From Zoogloeaceae bacterium (GTDB lineage Bacteria; Pseudomonadota; Gammaproteobacteria; Burkholderiales; Rhodocyclaceae): a stretch of 15,026 nt of DNA. A model generated the notes under the pieces. That model made no database searches, was not told the DNA's origin, and worked only from the letters and a program-made list of their open reading frames with translations. The stretch lies in the NCBI GenBank assembly GCA_031267345.1, contig JAIRZG010000167.1, forward strand, positions 1-15,026. The letters run 5' to 3'. Below, piece after piece: positions 13,356 to 15,026 of this stretch; the stretch's first letter is position 1, and the number at the start of each line of letters is the position of its first letter. A program made the translations under genes and the position numbers.

Positions 13356-14765
13356 TCAGGCCCCGTCCGGCGGACGCAGGTTTTCCAAAAATCCGTAGAG
13401 CTTGGGATGATCGCTGAAGCCGACGTTGAAGCGCATCCAGGGCACGGTCTGGCCCTCGGTCATGAACAGGTGTCCCGGCGCAAGGAGCAGGTCGGCTTCA
13501 ATGGCTTCGTTGCAAAGGACGGAAGAATCGGCAAAGGCGGGATGGCGCGCCCACAGGAACAGACCGGCTTCGGGCGTGTCAAAGAGTTCCAGTCCGGCCT
13601 GTTCGATGCGTCTGGCGGTATTTTCTTGCGCTTCGCCCAGGCGTTCGCGCAGTGCACGGATGTGCTTGCGAAAACGCCCTTCGCTGAGGATTTCGCAGGC
13701 CAGCCGTTCCGCGATTTCGGACGAAGTAAGGCCGGTCATCATCTTGATCTGGGTAATGTCCTCAACCGCGTCCCGATGCGCGGCAATGAAGCCCACGCGC
13801 AGGCGAGGCGAAATGGATTTCGAGAAGCTGGTCAGGTAGATGACCCGGCGTAACTGATCCATGCAGGCCAGGCTGCGACGCGCGCCGGTATCGAGATCGG
13901 CGCAGACATCATCCTCGACAAGGAGGAAATCATGTCGGTCGGCGATCTGCAACACGCGATGCGCCGTCGCCGACGAGTAGCTGGCGCCGGTCGGGTTGTG
14001 CAGCCTGGAATTGGTGAAGAAGGCGCGCGGATGGTGTCGGGTTGCCAGTGCTTCGAGAATATCCACATCCGGGCCTTGCGGCGTCCACGGCACTCCGATC
14101 AGGTGTGCCCCGCGCGCGCGCAGATTGGACATCATGACGCTGTAGCCGGGTTCATCCACCAGCACGGTATCGCCAGGACGCAGCAGATAGTTGGACACCA
14201 GTTCGATGCCATGGCTCGCGCCTGTCGTGAGCAGAATCTGATCGGGCGCGGCGGCGATTTCCTGTTCCCCCAGCCATGCGCTGATTTTAAGCCGCAGATT
14301 GGTCAGCCCGCGCGGGTTGCCGTAGCCCACCATCTGACTGGGCGGCTTGCCCGACAGCGCGCGCAGGGCACGGCGCACAGCGTCATTGTCGAGCCAGGCG
14401 TCGGGAATCCAGCCAAAGCCAGGCGTCACTTCCGCCGAACGATTCTCCCAGGCGCGACGCACAAACCAGAGCGGATCGAAACGAATATTGCGTAACGATT
14501 GCGCTTCTTCGCGATAAATACCCTGCGCCGCCGTAGCGCGCACGTAAAAGCCCGCGCTCTGGCGCGGAACGAGATAACCATCCGCAACCAGACGGTCGTA
14601 AGCCTCCACCACCGTGGACACGCTCACGCCATGCGTTTCCGCGCACTGGCGGATGGAGGGGAGCTTGGCGCCCGGCGGCAGTTTGCGCTCGTCGATGAGC
14701 GCCTTGATACCGGCGACGATCTGGAGCACGAGCGATGATTGGGCGGAAAGATCAAGGGGCAGCAT
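13356..14765 (-). CDS. MocR-type GntR regulator with PLP aminotransferase-like domain
   Basis: This 469-residue protein has a GntR winged-helix domain at residues 12-75 (LPPGAKLPSIRQCAETHGVSVSTVVEAYDRL, then GYLVPRQSAGFYV). A short linker and a fold-type I aminotransferase domain follow. PLP-binding features are GYGNPRGLTNLR near 148, HNPTG at 256-260, VEDD at 283-286, and the Schiff-base lysine Lys316 in TSFSKSISPRLRVGF. MocR proteins act as PLP- or amino-acid-responsive regulators, usually of a divergent gene, rather than as enzymes. The gene converges on the permease and points away from the gene beginning at 14999, so the latter is the more likely target. No clear Shine-Dalgarno precedes the ATG at 14765 (minus strand), so the start could be leaderless or differ slightly. 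Whether it also affects the amine cluster is unknown. Confidence 0.92.
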   Translation of the reverse strand: MLPLDLSAQSSLVLQIVAGIKALIDERKLPPGAKLPSIRQCAETHGVSVSTVVEAYDRLVADGYLVPRQSAGFYVRATAAQGIYREEAQSLRNIRFDPLWFVRRAWENRSAEVTPGFGWIPDAWLDNDAVRRALRALSGKPPSQMVGYGNPRGLTNLRLKISAWLGEQEIAAAPDQILLTTGASHGIELVSNYLLRPGDTVLVDEPGYSVMMSNLRARGAHLIGVPWTPQGPDVDILEALATRHHPRAFFTNSRLHNPTGASYSSATAHRVLQIADRHDFLLVEDDVCADLDTGARRSLACMDQLRRVIYLTSFSKSISPRLRVGFIAAHRDAVEDITQIKMMTGLTSSEIAERLACEILSEGRFRKHIRALRERLGEAQENTARRIEQAGLELFDTPEAGLFLWARHPAFADSSVLCNEAIEADLLLAPGHLFMTEGQTVPWMRFNVGFSDHPKLYGFLENLRPPDGA

Positions 14766-14825
14766 GGGAGATTGACTTGAACGAGTTGATGCGGGGAACC
14801 GCGCCCGTTTCGGACGCCGTGACGG

Positions 14826-14839
14826 ACAATGACGATTGT
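14826..14839. promoter_or_regulatory. inverted repeat in the mocR divergent region
   Basis: ACAAT-GACG-ATTGT is a perfect 5-bp inverted repeat about 60 bases upstream of the mocR-type start and 160 bases before the divergent ATG. It could be an operator of the MocR regulator, but the arms are short and no second copy was seen. Apart from this, 14766-14998 shows no gene, and I could not define a good -35/-10 pair in it. Confidence 0.25.
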
Positions 14840-14998
14840 ACCTGAAACCCCGGACAGGGTGAGTATGCAGGGCAGGGCAATCGCATGAATGCCGCCATCG
14901 TACACGCTGACATTTTTTCGTTTACGCACAAAGGCTTACACAGGGGACTGTTCACAGCCTTTTGTTTTATGTAGTTTTCTGTCTTTTTGGGGCGACTC

Positions 14999-15026
14999 AT
15001 GGAGACGGCAAGCAAACTACGACTGG
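14999..15026 (+). CDS. possible start of a gene divergent from the MocR regulator
   Basis: ATG at 14999 opens a frame (METASKLRL...) that runs off the window after eight or nine codons. Upstream is only TTTTTGGGGCGACTC, a G-rich but poor Shine-Dalgarno. The call rests on the head-to-head position relative to a MocR gene, which is normally divergent from its target. The family cannot be determined from so few residues. Confidence 0.25.

Noticed and set aside
1..15026. tRNA, rRNA or CRISPR array
   Set aside because: No cloverleaf-like or conserved rRNA segment and no regularly spaced direct repeats with spacers were seen; the only spaced repeats are the regulatory boxes and the two-copy element.

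Overview
The window looks like a GC-rich proteobacterial chromosome segment, probably betaproteobacterial. That assignment rests on gene content and style only: an IS481-type transposase relic, an ACT-type APC permease, a MocR regulator and sigma-54 control. No rRNA or other phylogenetic marker is present, so it is tentative.

Layout. Positions 1-188 hold the 3' end of an unrecognised gene. Positions 189-1200 are a degraded zone with a structured repeat (558-680) and a decayed IS481-family transposase. Positions 1201-13330 hold an amine-catabolism cluster, all on the + strand: (1) a trimethylamine dehydrogenase (TMADH)/DgcA-family iron-sulfur flavoprotein, 1399-3600; (2) a 1041-residue membrane Fe-S protein fused to an ETF beta subunit, 3930-7055, translationally coupled to etfA, 7052-8017; (3) a PAS/AAA+/HTH sigma-54 activator, 8379-9824; (4) a PuuC-like aldehyde dehydrogenase, 10141-11628, with an APC-type permease, 11674-13260. 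A MocR/GntR regulator lies convergently on the - strand (13356-14765) and is divergent from a gene that barely enters at 14999.

How the genes fit together. The permease imports an amine or amino-acid-like compound. The flavoprotein oxidises a C-N bond, giving an aldehyde or formaldehyde. The aldehyde dehydrogenase oxidises the aldehyde. Electrons leave the flavoprotein through EtfA/EtfB, and EtfB is physically tethered to a membrane Fe-S protein that can pass them to quinone. Two catalytic residues of true TMADH (Tyr169, His172) are replaced, so trimethylamine is an unlikely substrate and the real one is unknown.

Regulation is the most striking part. Three transcription units each have a -24/-12 sigma-54 promoter (1313, 3851, 10042). 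Each is preceded by two copies, 31-32 bp apart, of an 18-bp inverted-repeat box with consensus TGMTGCGAAATYGCAKCR. The first two promoters also have an IHF-like site at the same place. The activator encoded inside the cluster is the obvious candidate to bind these boxes. The activator gene itself starts exactly at the 3' edge of the second copy of the interspersed repeat, which supplies its ribosome binding site.
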